DNA from: an uncultured Caryophanales bacterium
GTDB lineage: Bacteria > Bacillota_I > Bacilli_A > RF39 > UBA660
DNA: 5,665 bases
Direction: 5' to 3'
Assembly (NCBI GenBank): GCA_947065955.1
Contig: CAMSXY010000082.1
Location: forward strand, 1-5,665
This document shows positions 1-5,665 of this stretch, one piece after another (the stretch's first letter is position 1; each line of letters begins with the position of its first letter). The notes beneath the pieces were generated by a model. The model worked only from the letters and a program-made list of their open reading frames with translations. It searched no databases and had not been told where the DNA came from. The translations under genes and the position numbers were made by a program.

Positions 1-1327
1 AACTAGATCCACTTGTATAAGTTGGAACCTTATCTGTGCTAGTAAGTCCCCAGCCCACAAAGCTATATCCTTCCTTAGCAGGTTTAATAGTAGTGAGATT
101 TAATAGGATATCCTCAATTTTCGTTTCATTCGGGATATTTCCTATTCCTCCATTTAAATTATACGTTACGGTATAAGCTTGAATCGTAATTTCATTACTT
201 GCACTTTCTACTTTTGCCCCTGTTGTTACCTTTAACTGATAGACTCCTGAAGTCGTTGTTGTCAGTGTACTTGAAGTTTCTCCTGAAATTACTTTTCCAT
301 CCTTATACCAAGTATAGGTATATCCACTGGCTGTACTTACAGGATCTACCGTAGAAGTCAGTACATTCTTATTATCCACCACATTTTTTACAATCGTTAC
401 AATCGGTCTTGTTTTATCAATTCCACTGACTGTAAGATTATCTCCATATACATAATTATAACCATCATACACTCTCGTTTGAAATATACCATTTTCTTCA
501 ATTAAAACTTCAAAATCTTTTGTATCTGCTTTCAACCATACATTTCCATCCATACTGTATTCATATATATAGCTTTCTCCCTCAGGATAGGAAACTAAAA
601 CTTTTTTACTTATGGCATACTCCTCTTCTGTTAATACTTGCACAGTTGGCTTTTCTAAAACGTTTGTAGAAATCTCTAATTCATAAATCTCCGATTCACT
701 ATTTTCTAAAGCAATATTTGTCAATTTTATCTGAATTTTATATTTTTCCCCTTGTTCTAAGTTAGTAAAAATTTTTGTGGAAAGATTTTCTGTTAAAGTA
801 TCCCCACTAACCCAAGTTACGTTTTCAATATCTTCATTTTCTTTTATAATTCGATATTCATGTTTACTTATAAAGCTTTCCGCTTCTTCATAAGTTGTAA
901 AAATTTTAATCGAATTCGTTGTTACCTCTGTAGTAACTCCAAGGATTTTAGGAGGAGTTAAATCAAGTAACTCACAATTTCCCTTTACAACTCTTAAATC
1001 CCCTTTTGTTCCAGAAGCACAAAAAACACCATTAGTTGCACCATCTATATAGATATCATCTTCTTTCATATCTACCGTTCCAGAAACAAAATAAGAAGAA
1101 TTACTTAAAGATAAATCAGAAAGATTTAACTTTCCAGGGGCTTGGAAACCATGTTCTGCCTCATAATTTAAATAAGCATCAAAGATACTTAAAGAACTTG
1201 CTTTAAAAGCACCTTCCTTACTATTTTCTAAAATCCCACCTATAATAGGAACTGTAATAACGGCAATAATACCTAATATTACAATAACAGCTAAAAGTTC
1301 AATCAATGTAAATCCTTTTTTCTTCAT
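1..1327 (-). CDS. Prepilin-type N-terminal methylation domain protein with Ig/Fn3-like modules and InlB B-repeat (partial, C-terminus outside window)
   Basis: Predicted surface protein, processed by a type IV prepilin peptidase and anchored by its N-terminal hydrophobic helix. The first residues, MKKKGFTLIELL, form a classic class III signal: basic leader, Gly5 cleavage point, Phe as mature residue 1, and Glu10 as the conserved mature Glu5. A hydrophobic helix follows to about residue 32. A pilin-like head with a cysteine pair (C103, C118) extends to about 120. Then come a fibronectin-III-like segment (about 122-222), an Ig-like segment (about 223-302), a second Ig/PKD-like segment with a YTYTWYKDGK core (about 303-383), and an InlB B-repeat from about 385 (TYNLNGG, later GYSFVGWG at 420-427). 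The open frame holds for all 442 visible codons and reaches the left edge, so the stop and any further repeats or anchor are missing. The start is set by AGGAAG 8 nt upstream and an in-frame TAG two codons before the ATG. Ordinary pseudopilins are about 100-170 residues, so this one is far longer. The prepilin call is firm; the module names between 122 and 383 come from sequence style only. Confidence 0.88.
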   Translation of the reverse strand, partial: MKKKGFTLIELLAVIVILGIIAVITVPIIGGILENSKEGAFKASSLSIFDAYLNYEAEHGFQAPGKLNLSDLSLSNSSYFVSGTVDMKEDDIYIDGATNGVFCASGTKGDLRVVKGNCELLDLTPPKILGVTTEVTTNSIKIFTTYEEAESFISKHEYRIIKENEDIENVTWVSGDTLTENLSTKIFTNLEQGEKYKIQIKLTNIALENSESEIYELEISTNVLEKPTVQVLTEEEYAISKKVLVSYPEGESYIYEYSMDGNVWLKADTKDFEVLIEENGIFQTRVYDGYNYVYGDNLTVSGIDKTRPIVTIVKNVVDNKNVLTSTVDPVSTASGYTYTWYKDGKVISGETSSTLTTTTSGVYQLKVTTGAKVESASNEITIQAYTVTYNLNGGIGNIPNETKIEDILLNLTTIKPAKEGYSFVGWGLTSTDKVPTYTSGSS

Positions 1328-1340
1328 CTTCTACACTTCC

Positions 1341-1360
1341 TTATGTTAAAATTAACATAA
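1341..1360 (-). repeat. Palindrome abutting the prepilin gene's ribosome binding site
   Basis: Perfect inverted repeat with 9-bp arms (TTATGTTAA at 1341-1349 and TTAACATAA at 1352-1360) around a 2-nt centre. As RNA it could form an 8-bp stem with a 4-nt loop ending at the AAGGAAG Shine-Dalgarno (about 1336-1342) of the prepilin gene. It could be a dimeric repressor operator or an RNA hairpin limiting ribosome access. It lacks a U-run after the stem, so it is not a terminator. Its AT-richness makes chance more likely than for a mixed sequence. Confidence 0.5.
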
Positions 1361-1416
1361 AAAATATCTAAAAAAAAGGATATCAATTTTTTTCTTCTTT
1401 CGTTTTTATTTCTTTT

Positions 1417-1445
1417 ATAATAAGAAAAAAAAATTTTTTTATGAA
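1417..1445 (-). promoter_or_regulatory. Alternative weaker promoter for the prepilin gene, spanning the A/T tract
   Basis: TTCATA (1440-1445), a 17-nt spacer and TATTAT (1417-1422) match the sigma-A consensus at 4 of 6 and 5 of 6 positions. The spacer is the A9T7 homopolymer block. It is an alternative to the upstream TTGAAA site, and nothing in the sequence decides between them. Confidence 0.22.
1425..1440. repeat. A9T7 homopolymer tract
   Basis: Nine A followed directly by seven T on the plus strand, in the 193-bp gap between alaS and the prepilin gene. Such A-tracts bend DNA and can act as UP-like promoter elements. A second run of eight A (1370-1377) lies in the predicted leader. Both are long enough to be prone to slippage. 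Apart from the terminator, promoter candidates and palindrome, I see no gene or structured RNA in 1328-1520. Confidence 0.6.
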
Positions 1446-1448
1446 GTT

Positions 1449-1478
1449 ATTTTATAAATTCAATTTTCGTATTTTCAA
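1449..1478 (-). promoter_or_regulatory. Candidate sigma-A promoter for the prepilin gene
   Basis: On the minus strand TTGAAA (1473-1478) is followed after 16 nt by TATAAA (1451-1456), or after 18 nt by TAAAAT (1449-1454). The site lies just past the alaS terminator and would give a leader of roughly 110-115 nt before the ATG at 1327. The sequence here is extremely AT-rich, so -10-like hexamers are common by chance. The -35 match is the better evidence. Confidence 0.45.
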
Positions 1479-1491
1479 GCACAAATAACAA

Positions 1492-1517
1492 AAAAATTCA
1501 CAATGAAGTGAATTTTT
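1492..1517 (-). terminator. Intrinsic terminator at the end of the frr-alaS operon
   Basis: A perfect 10-bp inverted repeat (AAAAATTCAC at 1492-1501, GTGAATTTTT at 1508-1517) encloses a 6-nt loop. On the minus strand the stem runs into a U-rich tail (TTTTTTTG) around 1490-1497. It starts 3 nt after the alaS stop codon at 1521-1523. The stem is AT-rich, with only two G-C pairs, so it is weak in stability but well placed. The symmetric A/T arms would also let it work in the opposite direction, although no plus-strand gene approaches it. Confidence 0.82.
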
Positions 1518-1520
1518 ATA

Positions 1521-3263
1521 CTACTTTAAAATAGCCTTAATTCTTCGGATTCCAGCACTGCTAGCCTCCTCTTTTTTTATTACAAAACAACCAAGTTCGC
1601 TTGTATTTTTAACATGAGGTCCTCCACACAACTCCTTAGATACATCTCCAATACTATAAACGGTTACAATATCTGGATATTTTTCTATAAACATACATTC
1701 TGCACCCGAATTTATAGCATCTTCCTTTGACATTTCTTCCACAGTTATATCTAACCCAGCACCAATCCATTCATTAACCAAATTTTCCACTTTTTCTTTT
1801 TCTTCATCAGTTAATTTATGATCACAATTAAAATCAAAACGCATACGCTCTGAAGTAATATTACTTCCCCTTTGGTGAACATTTTCCCCAACAACGATCT
1901 TCAAAGCAGCATTCAAAAGATGAGTTGCTGTGTGATACTTCGTTTCAACCTCACTATTACCAGCAAGCCCCCCTTTAAATTTTCCAACAGAAGCCGTTCT
2001 AGAAAGTTCCTGATGCTGTTTAAATTTTTCCTGAAATCCATCCTGATCTACTGTTAAGCCACGTTCCGTAGCAAGTTCTAAAGTAAGTTCAATAGGAAAA
2101 CCATAAGTATCATATAAATGAAAAGCAACTGTTGCATCTATTTCTTTTTGGTCTCGAGTAACTTTTTCAAATTCTCTTAATCCCTTTTCTAGCGTTCGAT
2201 TAAACTTATTCTTTTCGTTTTTTAATACCTCTAAAATCGTACTTTCATTTTGTACCAATTCTTTATAATATGGTTGATATTTCTTTAATATCAAATGAGC
2301 AATTTCCTGCTCCCAATCACTATTTATATCAATGTTCAAATTTTTCGCATGACGAATTGCTCTTCGAATAAGCCTTCTTAAAATATAACCTTGATCCGTA
2401 TTACTAGGTAAAATTCCAGAAGGATCTCCCGCAATGAAAATAGCAGTACGTATATGATCTGCGATAATGCGCATACTTTTCTTATTTTCTGCATAAGGCG
2501 TTTCTGAAATATCCACAATACAATCAATAACATCTTTCCAAATACTTGATAAATAATTATCATTTACGCCCTCTAAAATAGAAGTTACCCTTTCAACTCC
2601 CATACCTGTATCTACATTTTTCATAGGAAGACTTGTAATTTTTCCATTTTCATCTTTGTAATATTGCATAAATACATTATTCCAAATTTCTACCCAACGA
2701 TCATCCTCTGGATCAAAAACTTCTGGAATAGGATCATCACTTCGAAAATAAAAAATTTCAGTATCTGGACCGCAAGGCCCTGTTGCTCCTGCAATCCAAA
2801 AATTATCTTCTCTTGTTCTAGCAATTCTTTCTTCCTTCAATCCTAAAGATACCCATTTTTGATAGCTTTCCTCATCAAATGCAATTTGATCATTTCCAGC
2901 AAATACTGTAACAGCAAGTCTTTCCAAAGGAATATGCAAACATTGTGTCAAAAATTCAAAACTCCATTCGATGCTTTCCTTTTTAAAATAATCTCCTAAA
3001 CTCCAATTTCCTAACATCTCAAAATAGGTATGATGCGTGACATCTCCAACCTCTTCTAAATCCGTCGTTCGAATACATTTTTGGTAATCACATACCCTTT
3101 TCCCATAAGGATGAGCTTGTCCCATTAAATAGGGAATTAAAGGTTGCATTCCTGCCGTATTAAATAATACAGAAGGATCATTTTCAGGAACAACTGGAGC
3201 ACTAGGGATTTGTTTATGTCCCTTACTTACAAAAAAAGAAATAAACATATCTTTTAAATTCAT
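1521..3263 (-). CDS. alaS: Short-form alanyl-tRNA synthetase (aminoacylation and editing domains; no beta-barrel, no C-Ala)
   Basis: Cytoplasmic class II synthetase that charges tRNA-Ala with alanine and, through its editing site, should hydrolyse Ser/Gly-tRNA-Ala. Visible landmarks in its 580 residues: motif 1 region about 10-45; motif 2 with IRTTDLEEVG (64-73) and FEMLGNWSLGDYF (81-93); GPCGP (162-166); NVDTGMGVER (216-225); motif 3 QGYILRRLIRRAIRH (291-305); LYDTYGFP (383-390); editing metal site HTATH (H444, H448) and CGGPH (C546, H550). The H444-C546 interval of 102 equals E. coli H564-C666, so the editing fold looks complete. Bacterial AlaRS is usually about 870-880 residues. Here about 100 residues (the beta-barrel with its PFYAESGGQ-type motif) are missing between LYDTYGFP and HTATH, and about 175 (C-Ala) after RRIKAILK. 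No remnant lies in the 193 bp downstream. The start is set by AGGAGGT 6 nt upstream and an ATGA overlap with the kinase-like gene. No T-box lies before it. It could be the sole AlaRS or a paralogue. Confidence 0.93.
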   Translation of the reverse strand: MNLKDMFISFFVSKGHKQIPSAPVVPENDPSVLFNTAGMQPLIPYLMGQAHPYGKRVCDYQKCIRTTDLEEVGDVTHHTYFEMLGNWSLGDYFKKESIEWSFEFLTQCLHIPLERLAVTVFAGNDQIAFDEESYQKWVSLGLKEERIARTREDNFWIAGATGPCGPDTEIFYFRSDDPIPEVFDPEDDRWVEIWNNVFMQYYKDENGKITSLPMKNVDTGMGVERVTSILEGVNDNYLSSIWKDVIDCIVDISETPYAENKKSMRIIADHIRTAIFIAGDPSGILPSNTDQGYILRRLIRRAIRHAKNLNIDINSDWEQEIAHLILKKYQPYYKELVQNESTILEVLKNEKNKFNRTLEKGLREFEKVTRDQKEIDATVAFHLYDTYGFPIELTLELATERGLTVDQDGFQEKFKQHQELSRTASVGKFKGGLAGNSEVETKYHTATHLLNAALKIVVGENVHQRGSNITSERMRFDFNCDHKLTDEEKEKVENLVNEWIGAGLDITVEEMSKEDAINSGAECMFIEKYPDIVTVYSIGDVSKELCGGPHVKNTSELGCFVIKKEEASSAGIRRIKAILK

Positions 3264-3802
3264 AATTCTACCTCCTCGATTATTTGAATCACTTTCTTTT
3301 TCAAAGCAGGAAGATCTTGATCATTCAAAATTTCAAAATCATATGCATCAAAATGATCCAAAGAAGTCTCTGTCTCATGTTTTTTTTGTTCTTCTGTTAA
3401 AAGATTTTCAGCTTGTGGCCTTTTAACAGAAATAACAATCGCATCTTTATAGTGCTCTTTCAGTGAAGTGACTTCTATTGGAAATCGAATATCACTAATT
3501 GTGATAATATCAAAAAATCTCTTATAAATAGAAAGATCCTCTAGCATTCTTTGAATGAAAAAAAGAGGATCTATTTCCTTCCGAATAATATCAGTTCCAA
3601 GATATTGCAAAAAATCTCTAGGTTTTGTTTCATCCATACCATCCCAATTACAGATTTTTTTCGCATACTCTTTTAAATAAAAAGCAATCGCTAAATCAGT
3701 AACTTTCAAATTGGAATATTTTTCCTGATAATATTCATGAATAAACTGAGCAATAGTATCTTTTCCACTTCTTGCTTTTCCAACCAATAAATAAAGTTTC
3801 AT
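3260..3802 (-). CDS. Deoxynucleotide-monophosphate-kinase-like P-loop NTPase
   Basis: A 180-residue soluble protein resembling the dNMP kinase / adenylate-kinase-like P-loop family, which transfers phosphate from ATP to (deoxy)nucleoside monophosphates. The N-terminus is strand plus Walker A, GKARSGKDT (8-16), with Lys14 as the phosphate-binding lysine. SDIRFPIE (103-110) resembles the D-x-R-F-P-x-E motif of phage-type dNMP kinases. KRP (127-129) and a lid-like stretch with HETETSLDHF (142-151) follow, then a C-terminal helix. I chose ATG at 3802, not the longer open frame back to 3886: AAAGGTGA sits about 5 nt upstream of it, MKLYLLVGKARSGKD is a typical P-loop protein start, and the longer form would overlap the permease by 74 nt with a basic, non-family extension. 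The start lies 10 nt after the permease stop. The stop codon TGA overlaps the alaS ATG as ATGA, suggesting translational coupling. The substrate cannot be assigned from sequence; the kinase fold is secure, the dNMP label less so. Confidence 0.82.
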   Translation of the reverse strand: MKLYLLVGKARSGKDTIAQFIHEYYQEKYSNLKVTDLAIAFYLKEYAKKICNWDGMDETKPRDFLQYLGTDIIRKEIDPLFFIQRMLEDLSIYKRFFDIITISDIRFPIEVTSLKEHYKDAIVISVKRPQAENLLTEEQKKHETETSLDHFDAYDFEILNDQDLPALKKKVIQIIEEVEL

Positions 3803-3812
3803 GAAATCACCT

Positions 3813-4970
3813 TTATTCTTTTTCCGTTTGTTGTCTAGCATTAAAATCAAGTAAATTATATTTATCTTCGAAAAACAAAAATACAAGTTTTAAAACTGCC
3901 ATAATAGGCGTAGAAATTAACATTCCAATAATTCCAAAGAAATGCCCAAAAAACAAAAGTCCTAACATAATTGTAACAGGATGTAATTTAGTCGTTTTAC
4001 TCATAATCAAAGGTTGAAAGAAATTTCCTTCAATAAATTGAATAACAAAAATAACAACAAATGTTAAAAGTCCTGTAGGAATTCCTTGGGAAAGACCAAC
4101 AATTACAGCAGGAACTCCACCAATATAAGGACCTGCAAAAGGAATAACATTGGTAAGTCCACAGAAAAGACCAAAAAGAATAGGTGCTTTTAAACCAACT
4201 AAAGCAAAACCTAAAGAAGATACAACAAATACAAGTGTAGAATCAATTAAAGCTCCTTTGACAAAACTTCTAAGAGAGCTATTGGTTGCATCTAAAAGAT
4301 ATTTTGTATCTCTTTGAATTCTATTAGGAACAAAATCCATAATAGCATGTACATTATCAAAACTTACTAAGAAATAAAATCCAATAATTAAACCAACTAA
4401 CAAATTTCCTATTCCAGAAAATAAAGCTGTTACAAAATCTACCACCATAGCAGGCAAACTTTGTGTTAAATTGGCTGCAAATACATTAATTTCTTTAAAG
4501 AATTCGTTTTTCATAGCATTGGCATCAAAATTTTCGATATGCCCAAGATTATCAAAGACTCCTTCTACCCATCCTTTTATAGTATCAAAAATGGATGGTA
4601 AAGAAGATACAAAATCATTTACCTGTTCTGATAGCATTGGGATAATAGAAGACAAAATAATAAATAAAATAAACAGGAAAATAGCATAAACAATTACAGT
4701 TCCAAAACTACGTTTGATCCCTTTTTGACTTAGTTTTGTAACAATAGGATCAAAAAGCCAAGCAATTAAAAGCCCAATAAAAAGTGGGGAAACAATCTTT
4801 AATACAGACTTCAAAAAAGGAATTACATTTAACTCTTTAACAAGTTTAATAACTGCATAACTCCCTAATATAAATAGTAAGACATAAACGAGATTTAGTA
4901 CTTTTTTAGAAACAATTAAAACGTCATTAACCCTACTAGAATCTACTTCTTTATTTTCCTTTTTCAACAT
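3813..4970 (-). CDS. AI-2E family transporter (YrrI/YtvI-like membrane permease)
   Basis: A 385-residue polytopic membrane protein of the AI-2E transporter family (PF01594 type). Members move small solutes, including some ion/proton antiporters and the AI-2 exporter; the substrate here is unknown. Hydrophobic segments lie at about 24-45, 53-73, 88-110, 175-203, 239-262, 264-293, 300-315 and 331-365. A soluble amphipathic stretch (about 112-175) sits between the third and fourth, as in the family. Family signatures are LTNVIPFAGPYIGGVPA (272-288), QFIEGNFFQPLIM (311-323) and LHPVTIMLGLLFFGHFFG (329-346). Length is normal. The start is supported by GGAGG 7 nt upstream, which sits within TAGGAGG and shares the frr stop codon. 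In Bacillus the family member YrrI lies just upstream of alaS; here one kinase-like gene separates them. This supports an orthologous locus but gives no substrate. Confidence 0.9.
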   Translation of the reverse strand: MLKKENKEVDSSRVNDVLIVSKKVLNLVYVLLFILGSYAVIKLVKELNVIPFLKSVLKIVSPLFIGLLIAWLFDPIVTKLSQKGIKRSFGTVIVYAIFLFILFIILSSIIPMLSEQVNDFVSSLPSIFDTIKGWVEGVFDNLGHIENFDANAMKNEFFKEINVFAANLTQSLPAMVVDFVTALFSGIGNLLVGLIIGFYFLVSFDNVHAIMDFVPNRIQRDTKYLLDATNSSLRSFVKGALIDSTLVFVVSSLGFALVGLKAPILFGLFCGLTNVIPFAGPYIGGVPAVIVGLSQGIPTGLLTFVVIFVIQFIEGNFFQPLIMSKTTKLHPVTIMLGLLFFGHFFGIIGMLISTPIMAVLKLVFLFFEDKYNLLDFNARQQTEKE

Positions 4971-4981
4971 TTAGAAGCCTC

Positions 4982-5524
4982 CTATAAACTCATTAATTCT
5001 TGCTCTTTTTCTTTTAATAAATCTTCTACTATTTTATTATATTTTTGAATAAGTTCTTGTACCTCTTCCATTAAATCTTTACTATCATCCTCTGGAATTT
5101 CCAATTTTTTTATTTCTGTATTAGCATCCTGACGAACATTTCTAAGAGCAATTTTGCAATCTTCTGCCATACCCTTTACTTGTTTAACGTATTCTTTTCT
5201 TGTCTCCTCCGTTAAAATAGGAATATTTAAAATAATAACTTCCCCATTATTATTAGGTGTAAGACCAATATTGGATTCATAAATTCCTTTTTCAATGGCA
5301 TTTAAACATCCACGATCAAATGGTTTTATCATAAGCTGTCTAGCTTCTGGAATAGAAATCGTCGCAAGTTGTTTTAAAGGCGTTTCTACGCCGTAATAAG
5401 AAACAATAACACCATCCAAAATAGCAGGATTAGCTCTCCCTGCTCGAATATTTGTAAATCTTTTTTTCATACTTTCTATAGAAGCATTCATTTTCCCCTC
5501 TACTTCTTTTAAAATTTCGTCCAT
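4982..5524 (-). CDS. frr: Ribosome recycling factor
   Basis: With EF-G, it splits the post-termination 70S ribosome so the subunits can be reused. The 180 residues compare with the usual about 185. Domain I is the three-helix bundle (about 1-28 and 106-180) and domain II the small beta-sandwich (about 31-103). Conserved landmarks are IRAGRANPAILD (26-37), SYYGVETPL (42-50), IKPFDRG (66-72), IGLTPNNNGEVI (86-97) with IPILTEETRKE (101-111), and LRNVRQDANTEIKKLE (127-142). The arginines R128 and R131 correspond to those contacting 23S rRNA in other RRFs. The ATG at 5524 is set by AAGGAAGGTGA about 4-5 nt upstream. It is the first gene of the operon and the permease follows after 11 nt. Many Firmicutes have pyrH directly before frr; here at least 140 nt of apparently non-coding DNA and a separate promoter precede it. 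Confidence 0.97.
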   Translation of the reverse strand: MDEILKEVEGKMNASIESMKKRFTNIRAGRANPAILDGVIVSYYGVETPLKQLATISIPEARQLMIKPFDRGCLNAIEKGIYESNIGLTPNNNGEVIILNIPILTEETRKEYVKQVKGMAEDCKIALRNVRQDANTEIKKLEIPEDDSKDLMEEVQELIQKYNKIVEDLLKEKEQELMSL

Positions 5525-5544
5525 ACATTCACCTTCCTTAAAAT

Positions 5545-5573
5545 ATTATAATATAGATGTCCTAAAAATTCAA
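5545..5573 (-). promoter_or_regulatory. Sigma-A-type promoter of the frr operon
   Basis: On the minus strand TTGAAT (5568-5573), a 17-nt spacer and a perfect TATAAT (5545-5550) lie just before frr. Initiation would fall near 5538, giving a leader of only about 14-16 nt that begins at the AAGGAAGGTG Shine-Dalgarno (5530-5539). There is therefore no room for a riboswitch or attenuator. It probably drives frr through alaS, since the downstream gaps are 11 nt or less. Confidence 0.8.
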
Positions 5574-5613
5574 TAAAGAAACAGACATATAAACAAATTT
5601 TTAAAAGAAATGT

Positions 5614-5654
5614 AAGTTAAATTTGAAAGTGCACAATTGTTGTGCAGTTAACTT
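5614..5654. repeat. Nested inverted repeat upstream of the frr promoter
   Basis: The inner repeat is TGCACAA (5630-5636) and TTGTGCA (5640-5646) with a 3-nt loop. The outer repeat is AAGTTAA (5614-5620) and TTAACTT (5648-5654). Together they can form an asymmetric two-part hairpin on either strand. It could be the terminator of a gene ending just beyond the right edge (on the minus strand the stem is followed by CTTTC and later TTTCTTTT, a poor U-run), or a regulator binding site about 40-80 bp upstream of the -35. The rest of 5525-5665 shows no gene I can support. Confidence 0.5.
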
Positions 5655-5665
5655 TGTAATTCATA

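Noticed and set aside
1328..1520. Remnant of the missing AlaRS C-terminal domain downstream of alaS
   Set aside because: The stretch is non-coding A/T-tract DNA with stops in the frames and a terminator 3 nt after the stop, so the short form is not a recent frameshift product within this window.
1872..2846. Several open frames of about 60 codons on both strands inside alaS (1872-2057 +, 2378-2563 -, 2664-2846 +)
   Set aside because: All lie within the conserved alaS coding frame and show low-complexity translations without family features.
3264..3300. A T-box or other tRNA-sensing leader before alaS
   Set aside because: The kinase-like gene overlaps the alaS start, leaving no untranslated leader. 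The only operon promoter, before frr, has a leader of about 15 nt.
3803..3886. A 28-codon N-terminal extension of the kinase-like gene starting at 3886
   Set aside because: It overlaps the permease C-terminus, has no good ribosome binding site, and does not resemble a P-loop kinase. The ATG at 3802 has AAAGGTGA at proper distance.
4471..4689. A 72-codon open frame on the plus strand inside the permease gene
   Set aside because: It is antisense to a well-supported permease, with no ribosome binding site or recognisable protein; it reads as a shadow of the permease frame.
5619..5664. A 15-codon frame (MNYKVNCTT...) at the right edge on the minus strand
   Set aside because: Very short, without a visible ribosome binding site, and it runs through the inverted repeat. 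It could equally be the tail of an unseen gene in another frame, so no call is made.

Overview
The window is AT-rich DNA from a low-G+C Gram-positive-type bacterium. The evidence is strong AGGAGG-like ribosome binding sites, an AI-2E-family permease upstream of an alanyl-tRNA synthetase gene (the gene order of Bacillus and relatives), and a prepilin-signal protein carrying a Listeria/Bacteroides-type InlB B-repeat. TGA is used as a stop and tryptophan is TGG, so the genetic code is standard rather than mycoplasmal. My best guess is an uncultured gut Bacilli/Firmicutes lineage (RF39-like or Erysipelotrichales-like). This is an inference from style, not a proven placement.

Every gene lies on the minus strand, so the biological order runs from the right edge to the left. 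From 5665 to 5525 there is a non-coding stretch with a nested inverted repeat, followed by a near-consensus promoter (TTGAAT, 17 nt, TATAAT). From 5524 to 1521 four genes are packed head to tail: frr (ribosome recycling factor), an AI-2E-family permease, a deoxynucleotide-monophosphate-kinase-like P-loop protein and an unusually short alaS. The gaps are 11 nt, 10 nt and a 4-nt ATGA overlap. Each gene has its own good Shine-Dalgarno, and the first two stop codons lie in or beside the next gene's Shine-Dalgarno. A perfect 10-bp hairpin with a U-run lies just after the alaS stop, so these four genes look like one complete transcription unit.

From 1520 to 1328 is an intergenic region of A/T tracts with candidate promoters and a 9-bp-arm palindrome touching the next ribosome binding site. 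From 1327 to the left edge is a gene cut off by the window. It has a textbook type IV prepilin N-terminus (MKKKG/FTLIE) fused to several predicted beta-sandwich modules and the start of an InlB B-repeat.

The most notable item is the alanyl-tRNA synthetase. It keeps the class II aminoacylation core and all four metal-binding residues of the editing site, with the E. coli spacing between them. It lacks both the beta-barrel between the core and the editing domain and the whole C-terminal C-Ala domain, and has CGGPH instead of CGGTH. It nevertheless occupies the standard alaS neighbourhood. The second item of interest is the prepilin-tethered multi-domain surface protein. The frr-permease-kinase-alaS operon combines translation functions (RRF, AlaRS) with a nucleotide-kinase-like protein and a membrane permease. 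No functional link between them is visible beyond co-transcription.
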